Assembly (NCBI GenBank): GCA_028687425.1
Contig: JAQUAD010000002.1
Span: forward strand, 1-64,000
Length of the DNA: 64,000 nt
Source of the DNA: Sideroxydans sp.
Lineage (GTDB): Bacteria > Pseudomonadota > Gammaproteobacteria > Burkholderiales > Gallionellaceae
Reading direction: 5' to 3'
Within the stretch, counting starts at the first letter, position 1, and every line of letters starts with the position of its first letter. Shown here piece after piece: positions 1 to 7,989 of the stretch. A program made the position numbers and the translations under genes. The notes below the pieces were generated by a model that saw nothing but the letters and a program-made list of their open reading frames with translations, was not told the DNA's origin and ran no database searches.

Positions 1-57
1 TGAAAAGCCCTTGGGAATGGCGGTTAAGGGGCGGCGCATCGGGCTGGCGCTATCGTA

Positions 58-63
58 TATAAT
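58..63 (+). promoter_or_regulatory. Candidate -10 box upstream of ccmA
   Basis: A perfect TATAAT hexamer lies about 38 nt before the ccmA start codon, inside the A/T stretch tatcgtatataat. No convincing -35 hexamer is visible 16-18 nt upstream. The site is a plausible start for the ccm operon transcript, inferred only from position and sequence. Confidence 0.35.
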
Positions 64-100
64 CCCGCGTTCTTTTAACCGAGCCGAACCAGCGTAATCC

Positions 101-730
101 ATGCAAGCGTCCCCGAAACTGGAAGTGATTGATCTGGCCTGTGAGCGTGGCGACCATCGTCTGTTCAGCGGCCTCAGCTTCACGCTTTCCAGCGGCGAGC
201 TGATGCAGGTGCAGGGCGAGAACGGCAAGGGCAAGACGACATTGCTGCGTGCGCTGTGCGGTTTCGTGCAGCCGGTGGCCGGCGAGGTGCACTGGTGCGG
301 GCGCAACGTAGAGGAATGGGACGAGGATTTCCATGCGCAGACTTGCTACCTCGGCCACCTGAATGCGATCAAGGATGAATTGAGCGCACTGGAGAATCTG
401 CTGCTGACGGCAGGGCTGGCCGGTGTGCAGCTGAGCGAGAAGGCGGCGCTGGATGCATTGCGTCGTATGGGCCTGCGTCGCCGGGAACACCTGCCGGTGC
501 GCGTGTTGTCGCAAGGTCAGCGTCGACGCGTCGCATTGAGCCGATTGCTGGTAGTCGATGCAGCATTGTGGATACTGGATGAGCCCTTGACCGCACTCGA
601 TGTGGGGGCAGTCGACCTCATGCAGGAACTTATCGGAGAACATCTGTCGAACGGCGGCATGACGATATTCACCACGCACCAGCCATTGCAGGTGGCGGGT
701 ATCGAAACGCGGGAGCTGTTGCTGTCATGA
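101..730 (+). CDS. ccmA: CcmA, heme exporter ATP-binding subunit
   Basis: ATPase subunit of the CcmABCD complex that releases heme-loaded CcmE during System I cytochrome c maturation at the cytoplasmic membrane. The 209-aa protein is normal length for CcmA. It shows Walker A GENGKGKTT (residues 39-47), an ABC signature LSQGQRRRVALS, and Walker B WILDEPLTALD. It is the first gene of a nine-gene ccm operon; its stop overlaps the ccmB start by 4 nt (ATGA), which suggests translational coupling. The ATG at 101 fits the family N-terminus. The minus-strand ORF over the same region is a shadow. Confidence 0.95.
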   Translation: MQASPKLEVIDLACERGDHRLFSGLSFTLSSGELMQVQGENGKGKTTLLRALCGFVQPVAGEVHWCGRNVEEWDEDFHAQTCYLGHLNAIKDELSALENLLLTAGLAGVQLSEKAALDALRRMGLRRREHLPVRVLSQGQRRRVALSRLLVVDAALWILDEPLTALDVGAVDLMQELIGEHLSNGGMTIFTTHQPLQVAGIETRELLLS

Positions 731-1413
731 CGAGTCGACTCTCTGTGTTCGGTTTGTTGGGTTTGGTGATCCGGCGAGATCTGTTGCTGGCGATGCGTCG
801 CCGGGCAGATGTGCTGACCACGCTGATCTTCTTCGTGATGGTGGTCAGCCTGTTCCCGCTGGGCGTGGGGCCGGAGCCAGACATGTTGCGCAAGATGGCT
901 GGCGGTGTGTTGTGGGTCGCCGCCTTGCTGTCGTCTATGTTGTCATTGCCGCGCATGTTCTCGGCAGATCACATCGACGGCACGCTGGAACAGATGATGC
1001 TGGCCCCGCAGTCGCTGACCGTAATGGTGCTGGGCAAGATCGTCGCACACTGGATGCTGTCCGGTCTGCCGCTGGTGCTGATCGCACCGGTGTTGGCCCT
1101 GCAGTTCGACATGCCGGTGGAAGCGATCGGTGTGCTGATGTTGGCGCTGTTGTTGGGCACACCGGTGCTGAGCATGATCGGCGCTGTCGGCGCGGCGTTG
1201 ACGCTGGGCTTGCGCGGCGGCGGCGTGCTGGTGTCGTTGCTGGTGTTGCCGTTGACCATTCCCGTGCTGATCTTCGGCGCGGGCGCGGTCGAAGCAGTGA
1301 GTAGTGGTATGGACGCAGTATCCAACCTGTCTTTGCTGGGTGCGTTCCTGCTGTTTGCCCTGGTGTTTTCGCCCTTCGTGGCAGCCCAGGCGTTACGGAT
1401 ATCTATGGAGTGA
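727..1413 (+). CDS. ccmB: CcmB, heme exporter permease subunit
   Basis: Integral membrane partner of CcmA in the CcmABCD heme-handling complex. The 228-aa protein is almost entirely hydrophobic with about six membrane segments. The N-terminus (LGLVIRRDLLLAMRRRADV) and the internal MFSADHIDGTLEQMMLAP stretch are typical of CcmB. It overlaps ccmA by 4 nt, and ccmC follows after 6 nt, so the three are one transcription unit. Confidence 0.95.
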   Translation: MTSRLSVFGLLGLVIRRDLLLAMRRRADVLTTLIFFVMVVSLFPLGVGPEPDMLRKMAGGVLWVAALLSSMLSLPRMFSADHIDGTLEQMMLAPQSLTVMVLGKIVAHWMLSGLPLVLIAPVLALQFDMPVEAIGVLMLALLLGTPVLSMIGAVGAALTLGLRGGGVLVSLLVLPLTIPVLIFGAGAVEAVSSGMDAVSNLSLLGAFLLFALVFSPFVAAQALRISME

Positions 1414-1419
1414 TGAAGA

Positions 1420-2157
1420 TTGGCGATCAACTGGTTTAAATATTCCGCACCTTCCACCTTCTATGGTCTGGCAGGCAAACTCATTCCCTGGTTCTCATGG
1501 CCCGCAGCGGCGCTGTTCGCAGTCGGACTGTACATCGGCTTCTTCGTCGCACCGACCGATGCGATACAGAGCGAGGCTTACCGCATCATCTTCATCCATG
1601 TGCCGGCTTCCATCCTGTCCATGTTCCTGTATCTCATCATGGCCGGCTATGCCGCCCTCGGCCTGATCTTCAAGACCCGCCTCTCTGCCATGATGGCCTC
1701 CGCACTGGCACCGACCGGCGCGCTGTTCGCTTTCATCTCGCTGTGGACCGGCGCGCTGTGGGGCAAACCGATGTGGGGTGCATGGTGGGTATGGGATGCT
1801 CGCCTTACCTCGGAACTGATCCTGTTGTTCCTCTATCTCGGTTTCATCGCGTTGCAAGCTTCCATTGAAGACCCGCGCCGCGCAGACAAGGCAAGTGCCT
1901 TGCTCGCCATCGTCGGTTCGGTGAACGTGCCCATCATCTATTACTCCGTGCAGTGGTGGAACACCCTGCATCAGGGCGCGACCATCAAGATGACCGGCAC
2001 CAGCATGCACGTCGCCATGCAGCAATCCATGTTCACCGTGCTGGTCGCCTGCTGGCTCTACGCCATCGCGGTTGGTCTGTCTCGTGTACGCAGCATCATC
2101 CTCGAGCGTGAAGCGAATACGCAGTGGGTGAAAGAATTGAAAGAGGTGCGCGAATGA
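1420..2157 (+). CDS. ccmC: CcmC, heme transporter of the Ccm complex
   Basis: Membrane protein of the heme-handling family that binds heme at the periplasmic face and loads it onto CcmE. The 245-aa sequence has about six membrane segments and the tryptophan-rich WD motif (WGAWWVWDARLTSELIL, near residues 120-137). The ATG at 1413 hits a stop after eight codons, so TTG at 1420 is the probable start; this leaves a 6-nt gap to ccmB. The gene overlaps ccmD by ATGA. Confidence 0.95.
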   Translation: MAINWFKYSAPSTFYGLAGKLIPWFSWPAAALFAVGLYIGFFVAPTDAIQSEAYRIIFIHVPASILSMFLYLIMAGYAALGLIFKTRLSAMMASALAPTGALFAFISLWTGALWGKPMWGAWWVWDARLTSELILLFLYLGFIALQASIEDPRRADKASALLAIVGSVNVPIIYYSVQWWNTLHQGATIKMTGTSMHVAMQQSMFTVLVACWLYAIAVGLSRVRSIILEREANTQWVKELKEVRE

Positions 2158-2315
2158 GCGAATTTTTCTACATGAACGGCTACGCGTTCTACGTATGGGG
2201 TTCTTACGGTGTTGCGCTGCTGGTGTTCCTGGTCGAGGTCGCCATGGTGCGCAACAGAAGGAAGCAGGCCTTGCGCCAATTGCGTTTGATGAACGATGAC
2301 GGAGATGCAGCATGA
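2154..2315 (+). CDS. ccmD: CcmD, small heme exporter subunit
   Basis: Small single-span protein that helps release holo-CcmE from CcmABC. I place the start at the ATG overlapping the ccmC stop (53 aa, MSEFFYMNGY...) rather than the upstream start used in the ORF track, because the ATGA overlap matches the rest of the operon and CcmD proteins are short. There is one membrane segment (AFYVWGSYGVALLVFLVEVAMV) followed by a basic RNRRKQ cytoplasmic tail. Its stop overlaps the ccmE start. Confidence 0.9.
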   Translation: MSEFFYMNGYAFYVWGSYGVALLVFLVEVAMVRNRRKQALRQLRLMNDDGDAA

Positions 2316-2764
2316 CACCCAGACAGAAACGATTGACATGGATTTTGGTGGGCGTCGGCCTGGTGGCGGCTGCAGTCGGTCTGGTGCTGTTCGCATTGAA
2401 GAACAACGTCAGCCTGTATTTCACACCGACCCAGGTCTACAACAAGGAAGCACCGCAAGCGCGCAACTTCCGCATCGGCGGCATGGTGGAAGAGGGCAGT
2501 GTGCAACGTCAGAAGGACGGCCTGACCGTGCACTTTAAGATCACCGACACGACCAATGCCATGGAAGTGGTCTACAAAGGCATCCTGCCCGACCTGTTCA
2601 AGGAAGGTAAAGGCGTGGTCGCACAGGGTAAGCTGAATGCCGATAACGTGTTCGAAGCCGAAGAAGTGCTGGCAAAGCATGATGAGAACTACATGCCGCC
2701 CGAGGCCATGGACGCGATCAACAAAGCCAAGCAGGCCGAAGCAAAAGCCGCAGCCACAAAATAA
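2312..2764 (+). CDS. ccmE: CcmE, periplasmic heme chaperone
   Basis: Heme chaperone that carries covalently bound heme from CcmC to the CcmFH ligase. The 150-aa protein has an N-terminal membrane anchor (about residues 9-29), an OB-fold beta domain and the conserved heme-binding motif LAKHDENYMPPE, giving His123 as the covalent heme ligand and Tyr127 next to it. The short Ala/Lys-rich tail is flexible in the family. It sits between ccmD (4-nt overlap) and ccmF (17-nt gap). Confidence 0.96.
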   Translation: MTPRQKRLTWILVGVGLVAAAVGLVLFALKNNVSLYFTPTQVYNKEAPQARNFRIGGMVEEGSVQRQKDGLTVHFKITDTTNAMEVVYKGILPDLFKEGKGVVAQGKLNADNVFEAEEVLAKHDENYMPPEAMDAINKAKQAEAKAAATK

Positions 2765-2781
2765 TTTAAGAAAGTATCCGT

Positions 2782-4767
2782 ATGATTCCAGAGATCGGTA
2801 ATTTCGCACTCGTCGTTGCACTGTTCATCGCCATCGTTCAGGGGGTGTTGCCCATCTACGGTGCGGCACGCGGCAACGAAGTGCTCATGGGCACGGCCCG
2901 TACTTTGGCGGTGGGACAGATGGTCCTGGTCGGGATCGCCTTCGCATGTCTGACCTGGGCCTTCATCTCCAACGACTTCTCCGTGCTGTATGTCGCGCAG
3001 CACTCCAACTCGCAACTGCCCATCCAGTACCGCATCTCCGCACTGTGGGGCGGCCACGAGGGTTCTCTGTTGCTGTGGGCGTTCATCCTGACGCTGTGGA
3101 TGGTGGCCGTGGCCGCGTTCAGCAAACACCTGCCGCTGGAGATGGTGGCACGTGTGCTGGGCGTGATGGGCCTGGTCTCCGTCGGCTTCCTGCTGTTCAT
3201 GCTGTTCACCTCCGATCCGTTCGACCGTCTGTTGCCCGCTGCACTTGACGGTCGCGACCTCAATCCGCTACTGCAAGATCCCGGTCTGGTGATCCACCCG
3301 CCGATGCTGTACATGGGCTACGTCGGCTTCTCTGTGGCATTCGCCTTTGCGCTGTCCGCCTTGCTGGGCGGCAAGCTGGATTCCACCTGGGCGCGCTGGT
3401 CGCGTCCCTGGACGACTGTGGCCTGGGTATTCATGACATTGGGTATCGCACTGGGAAGCTGGTGGGCATATTACGAACTGGGCTGGGGCGGCTGGTGGTT
3501 CTGGGACCCGGTCGAGAACGCATCCTTCATGCCCTGGCTGGTCGGCACAGCACTGATCCACTCGCTGGCCGTCACCGAGAAACGCGGCGCGTTCAAGAGC
3601 TGGACTGTGCTGCTCGCCATCGCCGCATTCTCGCTGTCGCTGCTGGGTACCTTCCTGGTGCGTTCCGGCGTGCTGACTTCGGTACACGCCTTCGCCACCG
3701 ATCCCAAGCGCGGTATCTTCATTTTGTCTTTCCTGGTCGCAGTCATCGGCGCTTCCCTGATGCTGTTCGCATGGCGCGCGCCGAAGGTCGGACTGGGCGG
3801 CAAGTTCGGCATCATCTCGCGCGAGTCCATGCTGCTGAGCAACAACGTGTTGCTGTCCGTGGCGTCTGCCTCCGTATTCCTCGGCACGCTGTATCCGCTG
3901 TTCATGGACGCACTCGGCTTCGGCAAACTGTCCGTCGGCCCACCGTACTTCAACACCGTGTTCGTGCCGCTGATGGTGCCGCTGGTGATGATGATGGGTC
4001 TGGGCCCGGTCGCACGCTGGAAGCAGACCAGCCTGCCCGACGTGTGGCAGCGCGTGCGCTGGGCATTGGCTGCCAGCATGGTGATCGCCATCCTGTTGCC
4101 GCTGATCATGGGTGAATGGACACCGCTGATCGGTCTGGGCATCCTGCTGGCCGCCTGGGTCATCACCACTTCGCTGATGGATTTGCGCCGCCGCATGGGT
4201 AGCGAAGGCAGCTTCATGCAGCGCCTGAAAGTGCCGTCGCTCAGCTACTACGGCATGCAGTTCGCCCATATCGGTATTGCCGTATTCATCATCGGCGTCA
4301 CCATGGTCAAGGGTTATGAGACCGAGCGCGACGTGCGCATGGATATCGGCGACACGTTGAGCACCGGCGGCTACGTGTTCCGTTTCGACGGCGTGAGCGA
4401 AGAAGAAGGCCCGAATTACATCGCAGCCAAAGGCCGTTTCAGCATCAGCAAAGACGGCAAGCTGGTTACCGTGCTGGAGCCCGAGAAGCGCCAGTACAAC
4501 GCATCCGGCATGCCGATGACGGAAGCGGCCATCCAGACCGGCTTCCTGCGTGACCTGTATGTGTCCATGGGCGAACCCATTCCCAATAGCGAAGCCTGGG
4601 CAGTGCGCATCTACATCAAACCCTTCGTCGACTGGATCTGGGGCGGCTGCCTGTTGATGGCACTGGGCGGCATCCTGGCGATCAGTGACAGGCGTTATCG
4701 TATCCACGCACGTAAAGCGAATGCAGCACCGACTACAAGCAAACCTCTGGAGGAGCAGACAGCATGA
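2782..4767 (+). CDS. ccmF: CcmF, cytochrome c heme lyase subunit
   Basis: Large polytopic membrane component of the heme ligase that attaches heme to apocytochrome c CXXCH motifs. At 661 aa it is full length for CcmF. The WWD domain WGGWWFWDPVENASFMPWL is present near residues 234-252, and many membrane segments flank a C-terminal periplasmic region (about residues 510-610). The next gene, ccmG, overlaps its stop by 4 nt. Two long minus-strand ORFs across this gene are shadows. Confidence 0.97.
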   Translation: MIPEIGNFALVVALFIAIVQGVLPIYGAARGNEVLMGTARTLAVGQMVLVGIAFACLTWAFISNDFSVLYVAQHSNSQLPIQYRISALWGGHEGSLLLWAFILTLWMVAVAAFSKHLPLEMVARVLGVMGLVSVGFLLFMLFTSDPFDRLLPAALDGRDLNPLLQDPGLVIHPPMLYMGYVGFSVAFAFALSALLGGKLDSTWARWSRPWTTVAWVFMTLGIALGSWWAYYELGWGGWWFWDPVENASFMPWLVGTALIHSLAVTEKRGAFKSWTVLLAIAAFSLSLLGTFLVRSGVLTSVHAFATDPKRGIFILSFLVAVIGASLMLFAWRAPKVGLGGKFGIISRESMLLSNNVLLSVASASVFLGTLYPLFMDALGFGKLSVGPPYFNTVFVPLMVPLVMMMGLGPVARWKQTSLPDVWQRVRWALAASMVIAILLPLIMGEWTPLIGLGILLAAWVITTSLMDLRRRMGSEGSFMQRLKVPSLSYYGMQFAHIGIAVFIIGVTMVKGYETERDVRMDIGDTLSTGGYVFRFDGVSEEEGPNYIAAKGRFSISKDGKLVTVLEPEKRQYNASGMPMTEAAIQTGFLRDLYVSMGEPIPNSEAWAVRIYIKPFVDWIWGGCLLMALGGILAISDRRYRIHARKANAAPTTSKPLEEQTA

Positions 4768-5291
4768 TGCGTTTCCTGTTACCGCTGGTCATCTTTATCG
4801 TACTGGCCGGCTTCCTGTTCGTCGGCCTCGGCCTCAACCCGCGTGAAGTGCCGTCGCCGCTGATCGACAAACCCGCACCGGCTTTTGTGCTGCCGCAACT
4901 GCATAACGAGAAGAAGACCTTCTCGCCGGAAGACATGAAGGGCAAGGTGTGGCTGCTCAACGTGTGGGCGTCCTGGTGCGTATCCTGCCGCGAAGAACAC
5001 CCCGTGCTGATGGCACTGTCGCAGCAGAACATCGTGCCGATCTACGGCCTCGACTACAAGGACAAACCCGAAGACGGCAAGATGTGGCTGGCACGCGGCG
5101 GCGATCCCTACGTGGCGAGCGCGATGGACCGTGAAGGCCGCATCGGTATCGACTACGGCGTGTACGGCGTACCGGAAACTTACGTCATCGATAAACAAGG
5201 CGTCATCCGCTACAAACAGATCGGCCCGGTCACACCGCAGAATCTGAGCGAAACGATCCTGCCCCTCGTTGCGGAGCTGCAAAAGAAATGA
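4764..5291 (+). CDS. ccmG: CcmG/DsbE, membrane-anchored thioredoxin
   Basis: Periplasmic thiol-disulfide oxidoreductase that keeps the apocytochrome cysteines reduced before heme attachment. The 175-aa protein has an N-terminal anchor (residues 3-22) and a thioredoxin fold with the active site WASWCVSCREEHP (Cys72 and Cys75), plus the family cis-proline segment GVYGVPETYVID. The start ATG overlaps the ccmF stop, and ccmH begins on its own stop. Confidence 0.96.
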   Translation: MMRFLLPLVIFIVLAGFLFVGLGLNPREVPSPLIDKPAPAFVLPQLHNEKKTFSPEDMKGKVWLLNVWASWCVSCREEHPVLMALSQQNIVPIYGLDYKDKPEDGKMWLARGGDPYVASAMDREGRIGIDYGVYGVPETYVIDKQGVIRYKQIGPVTPQNLSETILPLVAELQKK

Positions 5292-5749
5292 AGAAACTAC
5301 TGATCCTGCTGTTCTGTCTGCTACCCGTGTTCGCCCATGCAGGTGAAGCACAAGACCTGGCCAAAGACCCCGTACTGGAAAAACGCATGATCGGCCTCGC
5401 CGAGAAACTGCGTTGTCTGGTGTGTCAGAACGAATCGCTGGCCAGCTCGCACGCCGAACTGGCGGAAGACCTGCGCCGCGAAGTGCGAGAACTGATGCAA
5501 AAAGGCATGAGCGATCAGGAGATCATGGACTATCTGGTCGCCCGCTATGGCGATTTCGTGTTGTACCAACCGCCAGTGAAGAGCTACACCATGCTGCTCT
5601 GGTTCGGGCCGTTCGCACTGCTGCTCGTCGCCGGTCTGGGCCTGGTCGTGCAGTTGCGCAAGCGCCGTGAGACCGTGCCCGAGGCAGAACTGACACCCGA
5701 GGCGCATCAGCGCGCTGCCGCCCTCCTTAACGAAGAAGACAAATCATGA
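5288..5749 (+). CDS. ccmH: CcmH (CcmL type), apocytochrome thioreductase
   Basis: Periplasmic, membrane-anchored subunit that binds apocytochrome thiols with CcmF. The 153-aa protein has a signal peptide (residues 1-18, ending AHA), the defining LRCLVCQNE motif (Cys43 and Cys46), and a C-terminal membrane helix (about residues 98-118). It is the short form; the TPR part is encoded separately as ccmI. Both ends overlap neighbouring ccm genes by 4 nt. Confidence 0.96.
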   Translation: MKKLLILLFCLLPVFAHAGEAQDLAKDPVLEKRMIGLAEKLRCLVCQNESLASSHAELAEDLRREVRELMQKGMSDQEIMDYLVARYGDFVLYQPPVKSYTMLLWFGPFALLLVAGLGLVVQLRKRRETVPEAELTPEAHQRAAALLNEEDKS

Positions 5750-7038
5750 CCCTGTTCTGGATTCTCTGTGTGGCGTTGATCGCCATCGCCATCGTATTCA
5801 TCGTCTACCCGCTGTGGCGCGGTGCACCCAAGAGCAACGTCGTGGCACGCGATGCAGCCAACCTCGAAATCCTGCGCGACCAGATCGCCGAGATGGACAA
5901 CGACCTGAAGAACGGACTGCTCACGCCCGAATTGCATGAGCAAGGCAAACGCGAACTGGAAGCGCGCGTGCTGGAAGAAGTCGGCCAGGTTGAAGCGGAA
6001 GTTGCACCGGCCGGCCGTCCCGGCAAAGTGCTGGCCATCGTGCTGGCCGCGCTGTTGCCGGTCATGTCGTTCGGCGTCTACTTCATCGTCGGCGAGCCCA
6101 ATGCCATGCGCAAGGGAGATTCCGACACCATGTCCCAGGCCAATCCGCATTCCGGCATGGAAGGCATGGGCGGAACGATGCGCACAGAGAATGGCATCCG
6201 CGAACTGGAGAAGCGCGTAGCAGCCAACGATCAGGATGGCGAAGCCCTGGTGATGCTGGCACGCAGCTATATGGATGCAGAGCGCTTTGCGGAATCTGCC
6301 AAGGTCTACGCCAAGCTGGTCAAGCTGATCCCGGACGAAGCCTGGGTATGGGCCGACTACGCCGACGCGCAAGCCATGGCCATCGGCCAGACGCTGCGCG
6401 GCAAGCCGACCGAGTTCATCAACAAGGCGCTCAAGCTCGACCCGAACAACATGAAAGCGCTGGCACTGGCCGGTTCCGCCGCCATGGAACGCGGTGATTT
6501 CGCTGCCGCCATCAAGCACTGGGAAAAGCTGCTGGCACAACTGCCGCCCAACAGCGAAGATGCGATGGCGATCCAGGGCGGACTGAAGGAAGCACGCCAA
6601 TTGATGGCCCACATGAAGAGCGGCGGCAAGACACCACCCATGCTGGAACAGATCGCACCGCCTCAGGAAATGGCGAGCGCGGCCGCACCGGGCAAGGAAC
6701 GCATCACCGGTCGCGTCACGCTCGATCCGAAACTGAAGGGCAAATACAGCCCGGACGACACCCTGTTCGTGCTGGCCCGTGCTGCCCAAGGTCCGAAGAT
6801 GCCGCTCGCCATCATGCGCATGCAAGTGAGCGACCTGCCGCTGGACTTCGAACTGGATGACAGCATGGCCATGGCACCGCAGATGAAGCTCTCCAACTTC
6901 GACGAAGTCGTGGTGGTCGGCCGCATCTCCAAGTCAGGTACTGCGATGCCGCAGGCCGGCGATGCGGAAGGCTTCAGTATCACCGTCAAGCCGGGTACCA
7001 AGGGTGTGAAGTTCAAGATCGACCACATCGTCGAATAA
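5746..7038 (+). CDS. ccmI: CcmI, TPR protein of the heme ligase
   Basis: Apocytochrome c chaperone of the CcmFHI complex. The 430-aa protein has two N-terminal membrane segments (about residues 3-22 and 90-110) with a charged cytoplasmic loop between them (NLEILRDQIAEMDNDLKNG is typical). TPR-like helices follow (about residues 150-290), then a C-terminal beta-rich domain (ITGRVTLDPKLKGKYSPDDT) found in fused CcmI proteins. It is the last ccm gene, followed after 22 nt by an intrinsic terminator. Confidence 0.94.
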   Translation: MTLFWILCVALIAIAIVFIVYPLWRGAPKSNVVARDAANLEILRDQIAEMDNDLKNGLLTPELHEQGKRELEARVLEEVGQVEAEVAPAGRPGKVLAIVLAALLPVMSFGVYFIVGEPNAMRKGDSDTMSQANPHSGMEGMGGTMRTENGIRELEKRVAANDQDGEALVMLARSYMDAERFAESAKVYAKLVKLIPDEAWVWADYADAQAMAIGQTLRGKPTEFINKALKLDPNNMKALALAGSAAMERGDFAAAIKHWEKLLAQLPPNSEDAMAIQGGLKEARQLMAHMKSGGKTPPMLEQIAPPQEMASAAAPGKERITGRVTLDPKLKGKYSPDDTLFVLARAAQGPKMPLAIMRMQVSDLPLDFELDDSMAMAPQMKLSNFDEVVVVGRISKSGTAMPQAGDAEGFSITVKPGTKGVKFKIDHIVE

Positions 7039-7060
7039 CTTGTACCTCGCAACGCAAACA

Positions 7061-7093
7061 AAGCCGCACCGGAAGATCGGTGCGGCTTTTTTA
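7061..7093 (+). terminator. Intrinsic terminator of the ccm operon
   Basis: A perfect 10-bp stem, AAGCCGCACC / GGTGCGGCTT, with an 8-nt loop is followed by a T run (TTTTTTATT). It lies 22 nt after the ccmI stop, as expected for the end of the ccmA-I transcript. Confidence 0.92.
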
Positions 7094-7096
7094 TTC

Positions 7097-7257
7097 GTAG
7101 GTTGGGTGGAGCGCAGCGATACCCAACAATGACAAGCTATGGGTATCGCGTTGCTTCACCCATCCGAGTGATCGTAGGGCGCAATAACCAACGGGCATTG
7201 CGCCGTATGGTCGGCACAAAACATCCGGTGCAATGCACTACGTTTATTGCACCCGAC
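7097..7257. repeat. Composite palindromic repeat, copy A
   Basis: Three stacked inverted repeats. First, two imperfect 24-nt arms at 7102-7125 (TTGGGTGGAGCGCAGCGATA...) and 7140-7163. Second, GGCGCAAT / ATTGCGCC at about 7179-7205. Third, GGTGCAAT / ATTGCACC at about 7228-7254. The second and third parts recur at 7903-7985 and the second alone at about 36732-36768. This resembles a REP/BIME-like intergenic element; no ORF is supported inside it. Confidence 0.75.
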
Positions 7258-7292
7258 AAAGGCCAATTCGTTGGCGGAAAAAGGAGCGTGAC

Positions 7293-7886
7293 ATGAGATC
7301 GAATCTGATTGCAGCTTGCCTGACCGCTGTCATGGTGCTGTGGCAATCGACCGCCACCGCACAACCGTTGCAGACCGTCCCCGAGGTCGACCTGCAACGC
7401 TACCTCGGCAAGTGGTACGAGATCGCCAGCATCCCGCAATTTTTCCAGCGGCAATGCGTGGGCGATGCCATGGCTGAATACGCGCAGGCCGGAGCCGACA
7501 TCGCCGTCACCAACAGTTGCCGCACAGCAAATGGCGAACGTTCGGTGGCACACGGGCAGGCGAGGGTGGTCGATGAGGAAAGTCGCGCCAAACTCGAAGT
7601 GACCTTCGTCAAACTGTTCGGCTGGCTCTACCTGCTTGGCGGGGACTACTGGGTGATCGACCTCGCGCCGGATTATCGCTACGCCGTGGTCGGCCATCCC
7701 GACCGCGACTACGCATGGATATTGTCCCGGCAGCCCTCGCTAGCTATGCCGGACTTGGTCGGCATCGAACAGCGATTGCGCGAGAACGGCTACGACAGTT
7801 GCGCCTTGATCACCACAATCCAGACCGGCGGTCTGTCAGAGAAGATGCCTTTATGTAAGGCAGTCGGAAATCGGAAGGCGCAATAA
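7293..7886 (+). CDS. Lipocalin family protein (Blc-like)
   Basis: Bacterial lipocalin, a small beta-barrel that binds lipids such as lysophospholipids in the envelope. I start at the ATG preceded by AAGGAG (197 aa), not at the longer ORF start. A signal peptide (ends near residue 23, TATAQ) precedes the family motif LGKWYEIAS at about residues 38-46; the late HPDRDYAWILSRQPSL stretch is also typical. There is no lipobox cysteine at the cleavage region, so it looks periplasmic rather than the outer-membrane lipoprotein form of E. coli Blc. It is bracketed by two copies of a palindromic repeat. Confidence 0.88.
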   Translation: MRSNLIAACLTAVMVLWQSTATAQPLQTVPEVDLQRYLGKWYEIASIPQFFQRQCVGDAMAEYAQAGADIAVTNSCRTANGERSVAHGQARVVDEESRAKLEVTFVKLFGWLYLLGGDYWVIDLAPDYRYAVVGHPDRDYAWILSRQPSLAMPDLVGIEQRLRENGYDSCALITTIQTGGLSEKMPLCKAVGNRKAQ

Positions 7887-7902
7887 GCGCTTCTGAAAAA
7901 GG

Positions 7903-7985
7903 CAGGGCGCAATACCGAAGAGCATTGCGCCGCTAGGGGGAACTCAAAAATCCGGTGCAATGCACTGCGTTTATTGCACCCTACG
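7903..7985. repeat. Composite palindromic repeat, copy B
   Basis: Second copy of the two-hairpin part of the repeat at 7173-7257: GGCGCAAT / ATTGCGCC, then GGTGCAATGCACTGCGTTTA / TTGCACC. The spacing and flanking words (ATCCGGTGCAATGCACT) match copy A closely. It lies between the convergent lipocalin and Sel1-repeat genes and may also end their transcripts. Confidence 0.75.
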
Positions 7986-7989
7986 CGGG

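Noticed and set aside
3268-4707. Long minus-strand ORF (479 aa) opposite ccmF
   Set aside because: It lies wholly within ccmF, is His/Gln/Ala-rich as expected for the complement of a GC-biased gene, and has no domain or ribosome site.
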